Assembly (NCBI GenBank): GCA_015064385.1
Contig: SVSI01000003.1
Span: forward strand, 1-64,000
Reading direction: 5' to 3'
DNA length: 64,000 nt
Source: Oscillospiraceae bacterium
GTDB taxonomy: Bacteria > Bacillota > Clostridia > Oscillospirales > CAG-272
Shown here: in pieces, positions 44,751 to 53,549 of the stretch
How positions within the stretch are numbered: the stretch's first letter is position 1
How the letters are laid out: every line of letters begins with the position of its first letter
Position numbers and translations under genes: made by a program
Notes under the pieces: generated by a model
Databases searched by the model: none
Told to the model about the DNA's origin: nothing
The model's input: only the letters and a program-made list of their open reading frames with translations

Positions 44751-45594
44751 ACAGGGTGCCGCGCACGGTGAGGACCGCCGTTCCGGGAATTATATCCCAA
44801 ACGCCGCTCTCTGCGTCCTGAACGTAGCTTGCCGCCGGTACGGTGATAAGACCTTCCGACGTGCTAAAGAGTCCGCTCGCCTCGTTGTAGGTGTAATCGT
44901 CGGGCGAAGAAAGGACTGCTCCGTTAAGAGTTACTACTATATCAGAAAGTCTGGGATCAAACAGATCGGTAACTACTGCGTTTGCATCCGCGCCCACGGG
45001 AGTGCTTCCCGTGTTTTCTATTATAAAGGTGTAGGTCAGCTCGCCGTTTTCCGCAACTGTTGACGGGGATATTGCCTTGCTGATAGAAAGAACGCTTTCG
45101 GAGGATGCGCTTACCGTCTCCTGGGCGCTCGTCGGAGTGGTGATACCCGCGCCGCTGAGCGTTACCGTGTTCGTTATACTTCCCGCAGGAGGCGCAAAGG
45201 GGTTGACTGCCGCGCGATAGATAACTACCGCATTTGCACCTGCAGGGATATCTATTCCGCTGATTACGAGAGGAGGTCCCGGCTGAGCGCTCGGCTCGCT
45301 TTGGAGAACTCCGTCAACGTAAAGGAGAACGTCTCCCGTGAAGGTCAAGGGAGTTAGGGCGGTCTCGCCGAACTCGTATGCACCGAGGTCGTCGGTGAGG
45401 GTTATATCGGTGAAAGCCACGTTTCCGGAGTTGACGATACTTACGGCGTAGCTTACGGTATCGCCCGCACCGTAAGTGTCATTTACTGCCGTTTTGGTAA
45501 CGGACAGGACTTGTACGAGCTCGCCCGTTACGATGTTTGAGCTCGTCACGATGCCGTTATAGGACAGGGTTGCCTGATTTGTGAATACTGCCAT
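44749..45594 (-). CDS. DUF11 repeat protein without signal peptide
   Basis: A 281-residue protein made of two DUF11-type beta-sandwich repeats (about residues 30-160 and 165-281), with phrases such as VSYAVSIVNSGNVAFTDI and LTYTFIIENTGSTPV. It begins MAVFTNQATLSYNG, a start conserved in clostridial DUF11 proteins. No signal peptide, membrane segment or sorting motif is visible, unusual for an adhesin-like fold. I start at the ATG after AAAGGAAG, not the longer frame. The role is unknown; a spore or surface role is only a guess. Confidence 0.85.
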   Translation of the reverse strand: MAVFTNQATLSYNGIVTSSNIVTGELVQVLSVTKTAVNDTYGAGDTVSYAVSIVNSGNVAFTDITLTDDLGAYEFGETALTPLTFTGDVLLYVDGVLQSEPSAQPGPPLVISGIDIPAGANAVVIYRAAVNPFAPPAGSITNTVTLSGAGITTPTSAQETVSASSESVLSISKAISPSTVAENGELTYTFIIENTGSTPVGADANAVVTDLFDPRLSDIVVTLNGAVLSSPDDYTYNEASGLFSTSEGLITVPAASYVQDAESGVWDIIPGTAVLTVRGTL

Positions 45595-45718
45595 TTTCTT
45601 TACTTCCTTTCCGCGAAGACGTATCTTCGCTGATATATAATATGAAAGGGGAGGGAAGCGTGTGAGAAAAAAGACACAACCCACTTTTGAAAAGGGGGTT
45701 GTGAAAATTATTTATACA

Positions 45719-47443
45719 TTACTCAACGGCGTTGGCTTTGAACTGGAGGCGGTAGAGCTCTGCGTACTGACCGCCAAGAGCAACGAGGGCGTCGTGCGTG
45801 CCCTGCTCGATAATTTTGCCGTCCGCCACCACGGCGATCTCGTCCGCATTCTTTATGGTTGAGAGGCGGTGCGCTACGACGAGAGTGGTTCTGCCCTTGC
45901 AGAGCTCGTCGAGAGCGTCCTGAATAAGTATCTCGGTGGTATTGTCGAGAGCGCTCGTCGCCTCGTCGAGAATAAGGATTGGCGGATTTTTGAGAAATAC
46001 GCGGGCAATCGAAAGACGCTGCTTCTGTCCGCCTGAAAGACGTACGCCGCGCTCGCCTATCTGCGTGTCGTATCCCTTTTCAAGCGTCATTATATAGTCG
46101 TGGATGTTGGCGCGCTTTGCTGCCTCGATTATCTCTTCTTCGGTGGCGTCGAGGCGACCGTAAAGGATGTTTTCCCTTATTGAAGCGTTGAAAAGATAGA
46201 TGTCCTGCTGAACGATACCGATATTTTTGCGTATCGACTCTGCCGTGAGCGTATTCACGTTCTTGCCGTCTATGAGTATCTCTCCCGAATTTATACCGTA
46301 AAAGCGGGGAATAAGATGGCAGATGGTGGTCTTTCCGCCGCCCGAAGGTCCAACTAAAGCAAACTTTTTACCTTTTTCAATTACAAGATCAACGCCACAA
46401 AGCACTTCCTTGGTGTCGTCGTACGAGCAGACGACGTTCTTAAATTCGATCTTGCCGTCAACCTCTCCGATATCGACTGCACCTTCGGCATCTTTTTCCG
46501 GCTCCGCGTCCATAATTTCAATAAAGCGCTCAAATCCGGTGACACCGCTTTGATACTGTTCCATAAAGTTTATGAGCGTCATAACGGGCGAAATGAAGAG
46601 ATTTACAGAGACGACGAACGCCGAATAATCTGCGAAATTTATAGATCCGTTATAGAGGAAAAGACCGCCCGCAATAAGAACTATTACGTTGAAAACGTCG
46701 GTAATAAAGGAGTTTGCGGAGTGAAATTGTCCCATTGCCTTGTACGCTTTTCTGCGTGCGGAGACGAATGCGCCGTTACCGTCCTCGAATTTTTCTTTTT
46801 CCTTGTCCGAATTAGTGAATGCTTTGGTTACCCTGATGCCCGAGATACTGCTTTCGAGCGAAGCGTTTATCTGCGCCGTCGAGACGCGGCTTTCCATAAA
46901 CGCATTTCTCATTCTTTTGCGAAGGGTGAATGCAACGATGAAAAGAAAGGGAACGCACGAGAAAACGATAAGCGTCAGCCAGTGGTCTATCGTACAGAGA
47001 TAAACGAACGAGGTAATTATCGAGATGCTTGAGATTATCAGATTTTCGGGACCGTGATGCGCAAGCTCGGAAATGTCCATAAGGTCGCTGGTCATACGGG
47101 ACATTATTTTTCCGGTCTCGTTGTTATCGTAAAACGAGTAGGGAAGCTTTTCGAGATGCGAGAACATATCCGATCGCATCTGCGCCTGCATACGCACGCC
47201 CATAACGTGTCCGTAATACTGAATGAAATAGTTGAGAAACATTCGTATCACATAGATGGCGAGAACGAGAATTCCCGCAAGGACTATCATACGGTAGTTT
47301 CTGTTGGGAATAAAATCGTTCAGCATTTCTCTCGTTACTATCGGATACAAAATACCGATAAGAGCGACTGCGAGAGATGCAAGCATATCAAGCGAAAATA
47401 TCAACTTGTGGGGCTTGTAGTATGAAATGAATCTTTTTAGCAT
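45719..47443 (-). CDS. ABC exporter, fused membrane and ATPase domains
   Basis: A 574-residue half-transporter of the MsbA/LmrA type. Six membrane helices lie in about residues 15-310. The ATPase domain has Walker A GPSGGGKTTI near 366, signature LSGGQKQRLSIARV near 470, and Walker B ILILDEATSALD near 490, followed by the VAHRLSTIKNADEI H-loop. It probably works as a homodimer, because no second half-transporter is adjacent. Substrate unknown; multidrug, lipid or peptide export are all possible. It is 11 bases after the radical SAM gene. Confidence 0.93.
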   Translation of the reverse strand: MLKRFISYYKPHKLIFSLDMLASLAVALIGILYPIVTREMLNDFIPNRNYRMIVLAGILVLAIYVIRMFLNYFIQYYGHVMGVRMQAQMRSDMFSHLEKLPYSFYDNNETGKIMSRMTSDLMDISELAHHGPENLIISSISIITSFVYLCTIDHWLTLIVFSCVPFLFIVAFTLRKRMRNAFMESRVSTAQINASLESSISGIRVTKAFTNSDKEKEKFEDGNGAFVSARRKAYKAMGQFHSANSFITDVFNVIVLIAGGLFLYNGSINFADYSAFVVSVNLFISPVMTLINFMEQYQSGVTGFERFIEIMDAEPEKDAEGAVDIGEVDGKIEFKNVVCSYDDTKEVLCGVDLVIEKGKKFALVGPSGGGKTTICHLIPRFYGINSGEILIDGKNVNTLTAESIRKNIGIVQQDIYLFNASIRENILYGRLDATEEEIIEAAKRANIHDYIMTLEKGYDTQIGERGVRLSGGQKQRLSIARVFLKNPPILILDEATSALDNTTEILIQDALDELCKGRTTLVVAHRLSTIKNADEIAVVADGKIIEQGTHDALVALGGQYAELYRLQFKANAVE

Positions 47444-47454
47444 TTTTCGTTCCT

Positions 47455-48285
47455 TTATATCTTAAATCGCCGTGCGTACGGGCATCTTTGGCAAAGCTCC
47501 TCTACGGCCGTTTTGTTTTGAAATCCGTTTTTAATATTTTTTGCGCGCTCGGAGGACAGTATTTCTTCTATATTTTCGGTATAGACGTTTCCGAGATCTA
47601 TCACCCCGTCGCTGTCAAGACAGCAGGGAATTACCGTACCGTCCGAAAGGATACCGAAATGGTCTCCGAGACCGTGGCAGAAAAGCGCACAACCGATATT
47701 TTCAGAGTCGATATCGGGCCAGACGAAGCGCTCGCCGTACTCAAGATGCAGCTTGTCCCGTATTCGTGCGCCTCGACTTCCGAGATGCCACTGACCGGGG
47801 AATTTTTTGTGAAGCAGGGATAGCGTTTCTTCGTTTTTCGTATCCGAAACTCCGCCGTTCCACAGTCTAAGAACGGTCAAAACACCGCTTTTTGAGGAAA
47901 TATCGGCGAAATTAAGGAACTTTTGTACGTAAGAGGAGTGTTTGTCGTCCTCGCCGAATTCGAAGCTGTGAAGTGAAATATTTACCTTGTAAACACCTGC
48001 GGCAATAAGCGCGTCACCGCATTTATCGAGCAGAGTGCCGTTGGTCGTGATGGCGACCTTGAAGCCCTTTTCTGTGGCGTATCGCACAAAGTCGCAAAGA
48101 AGCGGGTGGGTGAGCGGCTCGCCCATAACGTGCAGATAAAGATACTCGCTGACACCGGAGAGCTTTTCGCATACGAGCGAAAATTCGTCCATAGTCATAG
48201 ACCGCGGCGCTCTTTTCGTGCCGTGACAGAACGAGCAGCTTTTGTTGCAGATATTGGTTATTTCAACGTAAACTCTTGAGTACAT
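47455..48285 (-). CDS. Radical SAM/SPASM domain protein
   Basis: A 276-residue radical SAM enzyme. The cluster motif CNKSCSFCHG (CxxxCxxC) lies near residue 13, and GEPLTHP near 56 replaces the GGEP motif. The C-terminal SPASM-like region has GTVIPCCLDSDGVIDLGNV near 215 and CQRCPYARRF at the end. Members of this group are common in Firmicutes and mostly uncharacterised. Its neighbours are a small conserved protein upstream (two bases apart) and an ABC exporter downstream. The combination recalls peptide-modification clusters, but no precursor peptide is visible. Confidence 0.9.
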   Translation of the reverse strand: MYSRVYVEITNICNKSCSFCHGTKRAPRSMTMDEFSLVCEKLSGVSEYLYLHVMGEPLTHPLLCDFVRYATEKGFKVAITTNGTLLDKCGDALIAAGVYKVNISLHSFEFGEDDKHSSYVQKFLNFADISSKSGVLTVLRLWNGGVSDTKNEETLSLLHKKFPGQWHLGSRGARIRDKLHLEYGERFVWPDIDSENIGCALFCHGLGDHFGILSDGTVIPCCLDSDGVIDLGNVYTENIEEILSSERAKNIKNGFQNKTAVEELCQRCPYARRFKI

Positions 48286-48287
48286 TT

Positions 48288-48620
48288 TTATTTCCTGTAA
48301 TAAGTATAATAAGCAATTATCGTTCTTTCGATGCCGCCGTGCTCGTAGTCGGGAGCAGTCAGGATCACTCCTTCAAGTGACAAAAGCTCGGAGGCGTTCA
48401 GCTCCTCGATCTTTGCGCGCATCACGATATCTCCCGAAGAAAAGACGAGAAATTCCCCGTTTCTCACGGTAAGACTGCCCGCTTTGCCGACGACGTTTTC
48501 AACTCCGTCGATCCGCTCCGAGCAGTACTTGATGGCGCGTCCGTTTAAGAATTCCGCCATTTTCAGACGGTATGCTTTACTGTTTGTATTCTTTGGCATC
48601 TTTTTCTTGAAAATCGACAT
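48288..48620 (-). CDS. Conserved small hypothetical protein
   Basis: A 110-residue soluble protein without Cys motifs. The first 30 residues are Lys-rich. The region GRAIKYCSERIDGVENVVGKAG through GVILTAPDYEHGGIERTIIAYYTYYRK looks like a compact conserved domain I have seen as a hypothetical in Clostridia but cannot name. It directly precedes the radical SAM gene. The frame stays open further upstream, but that part is the palindromic repeat and I exclude it. A later ATG at 48599 is also possible. Confidence 0.72.
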   Translation of the reverse strand: MSIFKKKMPKNTNSKAYRLKMAEFLNGRAIKYCSERIDGVENVVGKAGSLTVRNGEFLVFSSGDIVMRAKIEELNASELLSLEGVILTAPDYEHGGIERTIIAYYTYYRK

Positions 48621-48630
48621 TTTTATTGCG

Positions 48631-48799
48631 TGGAAAACTTTTTCGAAAAGTTTTCCATACCTTTCAAAACTTTTTGCGGGACAACTTTTTTGCGAGACAA
48701 CTTTTTGGAAAAAGTTTTCTCGCGCTCTTTCAAAAACTTTTTTGCGAGACAACTTTTTGGAAAAAGTTTTCTCGCGCTCTTTCAAAAACTTTGCTTGAA
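48631..48799 (-). repeat. Palindromic repeat cluster of about three units upstream of typA
   Basis: One diverged unit (about 48631-48672, stem GGAAAACTTTTT) is followed by a short fragment. Two nearly identical full units follow (48692-48740 and 48744-48799). Their stems read GCGAGA/TCTCGC where other loci have GTGAGA/TCTCAC, a compensated change. The block fills most of the gap between the divergent small gene and typA; the rest (48800-48935) is AT-rich without features. Confidence 0.85.
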
Positions 48800-48931
48800 A
48801 TATTACTTACTCTATATCTATTCTAATTATACATTTTTTTTTCGCCCATTTCAAGTGCCAAAAGTTCAAAATGCGGAAAGTGTAATAAAAACTTAAAAAA
48901 ATTCACAAAATCTATTTTAATTTTCAAGTAA

Positions 48932-48943
48932 ATATGTTATAAT
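48932..48943 (+). promoter_or_regulatory. Extended -10 promoter of typA
   Basis: TGTTATAAT gives an extended -10 element (TG at 48935-48936). The -35 region (TTTTAA near 48915) is weak. Confidence 0.5.
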
Positions 48944-48995
48944 AACTTGTTTGAATAAAATTAAGGAAATTCTAAAGTATAAGAGGTAAAAGAAT

Positions 48996-50834
48996 TTGGT
49001 ACGCAACGAATTAAGAAACATAGCAATAATCGCGCACGTTGACCACGGCAAGACCACTCTTGTGGACGAGATGCTCAGACAGGGCGGTATATACCGTGAC
49101 AATCAGTCCACCACCGAGAGAGTTATGGACTCTAACGATCTTGAAAGAGAGCGCGGAATAACGATTCTCGCAAAAAATACCGCCGTCCACTACAAGGACG
49201 CAAAGATCAATATAATCGATACCCCCGGACACGCAGACTTCGGCGGCGAGGTAGAGAGAATTCTCAAAATGGTAAACGGAGTTCTTCTTCTCGTTGACGC
49301 GGCGGAGGGACCTATGCCTCAGACTCGCTTCGTTCTTCAGAGAGCACTTGAGCTTAACCATAGGGTGATCGTAGTCGTAAATAAGGTGGATAAGCCGGAC
49401 GCCCGAATCCACGAGGTAATCGACGAGGTACTTGAGCTTCTTATAGATCTTGAGGCGACCGAGGAACAGCTTGACTCCCCGATGCTCTTCTGCTCGGGAA
49501 GAGCGGGCACGGCGTCTTTCTCTCCCGAAGAGCAGGGAACGGACCTTACCCCCCTTTTCGATACCATACTCGAATACATCAAGGCGCCCGAGGGCGACGA
49601 GAACGACGGACTTCAGCTCCTCGTTTCTTCGATAGACTATAACGAGTACGTCGGACGAATCGGTGTCGGACGAATCGAGCGCGGAGTTATCAAGGTAGGC
49701 GACGAGGTTGCCGTATGCAACTATCATAAGGACACGCCTCCCGTAAAAACGAGAGTCGTTTCTCTTCAGCAGTTTGACGGACTCGGTAAGGTGTCGGTTG
49801 AAAAGGCGTACCCCGGAGATATCGTTTGTTTCTCCGGCGCCGCCGAGCTCAATATCGGAGATACCATTTGTGACACAGCCGATCCCACACCCCTTCCCTT
49901 CGTTAAGATAAGCGAGCCCACGCTCGAGATGACCATTTCGGTCAACGACAGTCCGTTTGCGGGCAGAGAAGGAAAGTTCGTAACCTCCCGTCAGATAAGA
50001 AAACGCCTTTACGACGAGCTTCTTAAGGACGTTTCTCTCAGAGTATCCGATGGCGATACGACCGACAGCTTCAAGGTTGCGGGACGCGGAGAGATGCACC
50101 TTTCGATACTTATCGAGAATATGCGTCGAGAGGGATTTGAGGTCGCGGTATCCGCACCGAGAGTTATTTATAAGGAAATAGACGGCGTAAAATGCGAGCC
50201 GATGGAGAGAGTTTATATCGACGTCGGAAGCGAGTTTGCGGGCGCGGTTATGGAAAAGCTTGGCGCACGCAAGGGAGAATTCGTTGATATGTCGGTCAAC
50301 TCCAACGGAACGAGAACAAAGCTCGAGTACGTAATTCCCACCCGTTGTCTCTTCGGTTACAGAAGCAAGTTTATGACCGATACCAGAGGAGAGGGAATAC
50401 TCAATACCGTTTTTGACGGCTATCAGCCGTACAAGGGCGAGATCACCGCTCGCTTTACGGGCTCTCTCGTTGCATCCGAAAATGGAGTTACGACCTCCTA
50501 CGGTCTTTACAACACGCAGGACCGCGGTCAGCTCTTTATCGGTGTTCAGACTCCCGTTTACGAGGGTATGGTTATCGGAGAAAATCCGAAGCTTGGCGAT
50601 ATTACGATAAATCCGTGTAAGGAAAAGCATCTTACCGCAGTTCGCTCGAAGGGCGCGGACGAGAAGCTTATTCTCACTCCCGCTAAAATTATGTCGCTCG
50701 AGGAGGCAATCGAGTTCATCAACGCCGATGAGCTTATAGAGGTAACCCCGAGCACTATAAGAATAAGAAAGCAGATACTCAATACGGCAAATCGACTCAA
50801 AGCACAGGCAAAGCTCAAGAATTCAGGAAACTAA
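48996..50834 (+). CDS. typA: Ribosome-associated GTPase TypA/BipA
   Basis: A 612-residue translational GTPase. GTP-binding motifs are [10 protein letters not shown] near residue 11, [12 protein letters not shown] near 76, and NKVDKPDA near 128. The EF-G-like domains II, III and V and the BipA-specific C-terminal domain follow ([18 protein letters not shown] near 465). BipA assists large-subunit assembly and translation under stress. Start is TTG after AGAGG. A sialidase-like lipoprotein gene follows 20 bases later. Confidence 0.97.
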   Translation: MVRNELRNIAIIAHVDHGKTTLVDEMLRQGGIYRDNQSTTERVMDSNDLERERGITILAKNTAVHYKDAKINIIDTPGHADFGGEVERILKMVNGVLLLVDAAEGPMPQTRFVLQRALELNHRVIVVVNKVDKPDARIHEVIDEVLELLIDLEATEEQLDSPMLFCSGRAGTASFSPEEQGTDLTPLFDTILEYIKAPEGDENDGLQLLVSSIDYNEYVGRIGVGRIERGVIKVGDEVAVCNYHKDTPPVKTRVVSLQQFDGLGKVSVEKAYPGDIVCFSGAAELNIGDTICDTADPTPLPFVKISEPTLEMTISVNDSPFAGREGKFVTSRQIRKRLYDELLKDVSLRVSDGDTTDSFKVAGRGEMHLSILIENMRREGFEVAVSAPRVIYKEIDGVKCEPMERVYIDVGSEFAGAVMEKLGARKGEFVDMSVNSNGTRTKLEYVIPTRCLFGYRSKFMTDTRGEGILNTVFDGYQPYKGEITARFTGSLVASENGVTTSYGLYNTQDRGQLFIGVQTPVYEGMVIGENPKLGDITINPCKEKHLTAVRSKGADEKLILTPAKIMSLEEAIEFINADELIEVTPSTIRIRKQILNTANRLKAQAKLKNSGN

Positions 50835-50854
50835 TATTTTTGTGAGAGGTGTTT

Positions 50855-52033
50855 ATGCGTTTGCTTATTAAAAAAATAACGTCAGCTTTCCTTGCCGTCT
50901 TCCTTGCGGCGAGCGTGGGGGCGTGCAGTGAAAGTGACCATTCGCAAGGTACGCAAGATCCTCAGAAAGCGACTTTTACCAACTTTTCGTGGAAAGACGC
51001 TGTGGATACCGTCAAGGTTTCCGACAAGGGTGCATATCCCAGACTTTATCAACTAAATGATGGCAGACTTATGTGTGCCAGAGATAACGGCAAGACGATA
51101 CTCATAAGTTACAGTTCGGACGGCGGTGAAAGCTGGGAGGAAAGCAAGGCACAAACCACGTTTCATTCGGAGTTTGCTTGTGCAAATCCGGCTATCATAC
51201 AGCTTGACAGCGGTGAGATACTTCTTGCTTACAGAGCTCTCGGATATATAAACGGTAAGCATTACGGAGCAATACACGTTTCCTCAAGTCTTGATGGAGG
51301 AAAGAGCTGGCAGAAGCATTCTGACGTGATAGTTACTTGTAACGAAAGTGAACCCAATTCCGCTGTTTATGAGCCGCACTTTATTATGATGGAAGATACA
51401 CTTACCGTGTTTTACGCGAATGCAGACGAAGGGTACGTACAAACGCCATATCAGCACGTCGAATACAAGCAATACGTTGACGGAAAGTGGACGAATCGTA
51501 CGGTGGTTTCAAACGGCAACGATCATCGCTCGCGCGACGGTATGCCGTACGTAATACGTCTTTCGAGCGGGGAATATGTTTGCGCTATCGAAGGTTGGAT
51601 CCTCGGAACACGTCAGCTTATGATCAAGCTCGTGTATTCAAAAGACGGTAAAGAATGGAGCGAGCCGATAGACGTTTATGCCGCAGATGGTGTGAACGCA
51701 GGAGCACCTGCGGTAGCAGAGCTTCCCGACGGGCGAATCGTGGTTTCATTTCAAACCGCAGAGGACTGCCCTGACAAAGATTTAAGTACCTGTGCCGTTA
51801 TGAAGTCTGTTGTGTCTGATGGCACCTCGATTGATCGTATTTCAAAGAAAAATTTTTCCTCACCCGAAAAGGTGTTTGGCATACCGGAAGGATATTTCGC
51901 AAAGTGGAATTCTCTTTATGTTACAAGCGAATGGCTATATGCCGCAGCGGGTATGAATTATCCCGAAAGACAAATCGTCATTAAGAGATATTCTTTTGAT
52001 AAAATTATAATGGAGAAAACTCAAAATGCGTAA
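50855..52033 (+). CDS. Sialidase-like (BNR repeat) lipoprotein
   Basis: A 392-residue predicted lipoprotein with a signal ending in SVGAC (Cys near 24). It has at least three Asp-box motifs (SSDGGESWEE near 88, SLDGGKSWQKH near 150, SKDGKEWSEP near 270), the signature of six-bladed propeller exo-sialidases and related glycosidases. RDNG and PAVAELPDGR fit the same fold. Enzymatic activity and substrate are inferred. It begins at the ATG after GAGAGG and overlaps the pyk start by eight bases, so both may be on one transcript. Confidence 0.85.
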   Translation: MRLLIKKITSAFLAVFLAASVGACSESDHSQGTQDPQKATFTNFSWKDAVDTVKVSDKGAYPRLYQLNDGRLMCARDNGKTILISYSSDGGESWEESKAQTTFHSEFACANPAIIQLDSGEILLAYRALGYINGKHYGAIHVSSSLDGGKSWQKHSDVIVTCNESEPNSAVYEPHFIMMEDTLTVFYANADEGYVQTPYQHVEYKQYVDGKWTNRTVVSNGNDHRSRDGMPYVIRLSSGEYVCAIEGWILGTRQLMIKLVYSKDGKEWSEPIDVYAADGVNAGAPAVAELPDGRIVVSFQTAEDCPDKDLSTCAVMKSVVSDGTSIDRISKKNFSSPEKVFGIPEGYFAKWNSLYVTSEWLYAAAGMNYPERQIVIKRYSFDKIIMEKTQNA

Positions 52034-53441
52034 GACTAAAATAATATGCACGATAGGACCTGCATGCAACGACGAAAAGACGCTTGTGAAAATGTGTCAG
52101 GAGGGTATGAACGTTGCCCGTCTCAACTTTTCTCACGGCACGCACGAGGAGCATAAAAAGACGATAGAGCTTATCAAAAAGGTAAGGAACGAGCTTTCTA
52201 TGCCCATTGCGATAATGCTCGATACCAAGGGTCCCGAGTACCGTATCAAGACCTTTAAGGACAAAAAGATAATGCTTAACGACGGTGATGAATTCACGTT
52301 CACCACGGACGATATAATAGGCGACGAGACACGCGTTTCTGTAACGTACAAGCATCTTATCGAGGAGCTTAGCGTTGGAGACACCATACTCGTAAACAAT
52401 GGACTCGTCAGCTTTGAGGTTGAGTCCCTTGAGGGCACGAATGCTCACTGTAAGGTAATTCACGGCGGAGTTCTTTCCGACAGAAAGAGCATGAATTTCC
52501 CGAACAAGCTTCTTGATAACGAATATCTCAGCGAGCAGGACAAGGCAGACCTTATCTTCGGTATCGAAAACGATATAGATTTCGTAGCGGCGTCCTTCGT
52601 ATCCACAAAGAGTGACATTTGGTCTATAAGAGAATTTCTTAACGAAAATGGCGGAAAAGATGTTGATATAATCGCAAAGATAGAGAACCGCGCGGGAGTT
52701 GACAATATCGAAGAGATATGCGACGTCGCCGACGGAATTATGGTCGCCCGCGGTGATCTCGGTGTCGAGATTCCTTTCGTTGAGGTCCCTTCCGTCCAGA
52801 AATATCTTATAAACAAGTGCCGTCTTCTCGGCAAGAGAGTTATCACGGCAACCGAGATGCTCGAGTCTATGATAAACAACCCCCGTCCTACGCGCGCCGA
52901 AATATCGGACGTTGCAAACGCGGTTTACGACGGCTCGTCCGCAATAATGCTCTCGGGAGAGACTGCAGCGGGAAAATATCCCGTAGATGCGGTAAGAAAC
53001 ATGGCGGAGATCGCGGCGTTTACCGAAAAGAGAATAGACTATAAGCACTGGTTCCTTTCGACAGAGTTCAGAATCAGAAACAACCTTGACGCTATTTCCC
53101 ACGCGACCTGCGCTATGGCAATAGACGTCAATGCCAAGGCGATGGTAATAAGCACCAAAAGCGGGCAGACCGCGCGAATGGTCAGCCGCTTCCGTTCTCC
53201 CGTTGACATAATCGGTATGACTACCGAGGAAAGAGCTTGGAGAAAGCTCAATCTCAGCTGGGGCGTAACTCCCGTTCTCAGCGAAGAATTTACCTCGATC
53301 GAGGTCATATTCTATCAGGCAATGAGACAGGCGAAAAAGGTGTTCGGACTCTCTAAAGGGGACAACGTAGTACTTACCGGCGGTCAGATAAACGGTGAGC
53401 CCGGAAACACAAATATTATAAAAGTAGAAGTGGTTAAATAA
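52026..53441 (+). CDS. pyk: Pyruvate kinase
   Basis: Final ATP-forming step of glycolysis, phosphoenolpyruvate to pyruvate. The 471-residue protein begins RKTKIICTIGPAC. It has NFSHGTHEEH near residue 36, the catalytic IAKIENRAGVDNI near 217, MVARGDLGVEI near 242, the ATEMLESMINNPRPTRAE signature near 275, and the C-terminal allosteric domain. It lacks the extra PEP-utiliser domain found in some Bacillota. Its start overlaps the sialidase-like gene. Confidence 0.97.
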   Translation: MRKTKIICTIGPACNDEKTLVKMCQEGMNVARLNFSHGTHEEHKKTIELIKKVRNELSMPIAIMLDTKGPEYRIKTFKDKKIMLNDGDEFTFTTDDIIGDETRVSVTYKHLIEELSVGDTILVNNGLVSFEVESLEGTNAHCKVIHGGVLSDRKSMNFPNKLLDNEYLSEQDKADLIFGIENDIDFVAASFVSTKSDIWSIREFLNENGGKDVDIIAKIENRAGVDNIEEICDVADGIMVARGDLGVEIPFVEVPSVQKYLINKCRLLGKRVITATEMLESMINNPRPTRAEISDVANAVYDGSSAIMLSGETAAGKYPVDAVRNMAEIAAFTEKRIDYKHWFLSTEFRIRNNLDAISHATCAMAIDVNAKAMVISTKSGQTARMVSRFRSPVDIIGMTTEERAWRKLNLSWGVTPVLSEEFTSIEVIFYQAMRQAKKVFGLSKGDNVVLTGGQINGEPGNTNIIKVEVVK

Positions 53442-53449
53442 GAAAAAAG

Positions 53450-53477
53450 GCAAGGACGAAAAGTCCTTGCGTTTTTT
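53450..53477 (+). terminator. Terminator after pyk
   Basis: GCAAGGAC pairs with GTCCTTGC around GAAAA, followed by GTTTTTT. Confidence 0.85.
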
Positions 53478-53497
53478 ATAGTATAATAATTGCAGCT

Positions 53498-53537
53498 AAA
53501 AAACAAATCGGCAAGTAAGATCTTCACTTGCCGATTT
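53498..53537 (-). terminator. Terminator after the second sialidase-like gene
   Basis: AAATCGGCAAGT (53505-53516) pairs perfectly with ACTTGCCGATTT (53526-53537). On the minus strand a T-run follows. Confidence 0.8.
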
Positions 53538-53549
53538 TAATTTTTGAAA

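Noticed and set aside
45719-48620. RiPP biosynthesis cluster
   Set aside because: No short precursor ORF with a leader-core pattern was found, and the small protein looks like a compact folded domain; retained only as a low-confidence finding.
48621-48785. N-terminal extension of the small conserved protein
   Set aside because: The extra 55 codons are the palindromic repeat read in frame, with Phe/Lys/Ser repeats that match translated repeats elsewhere.
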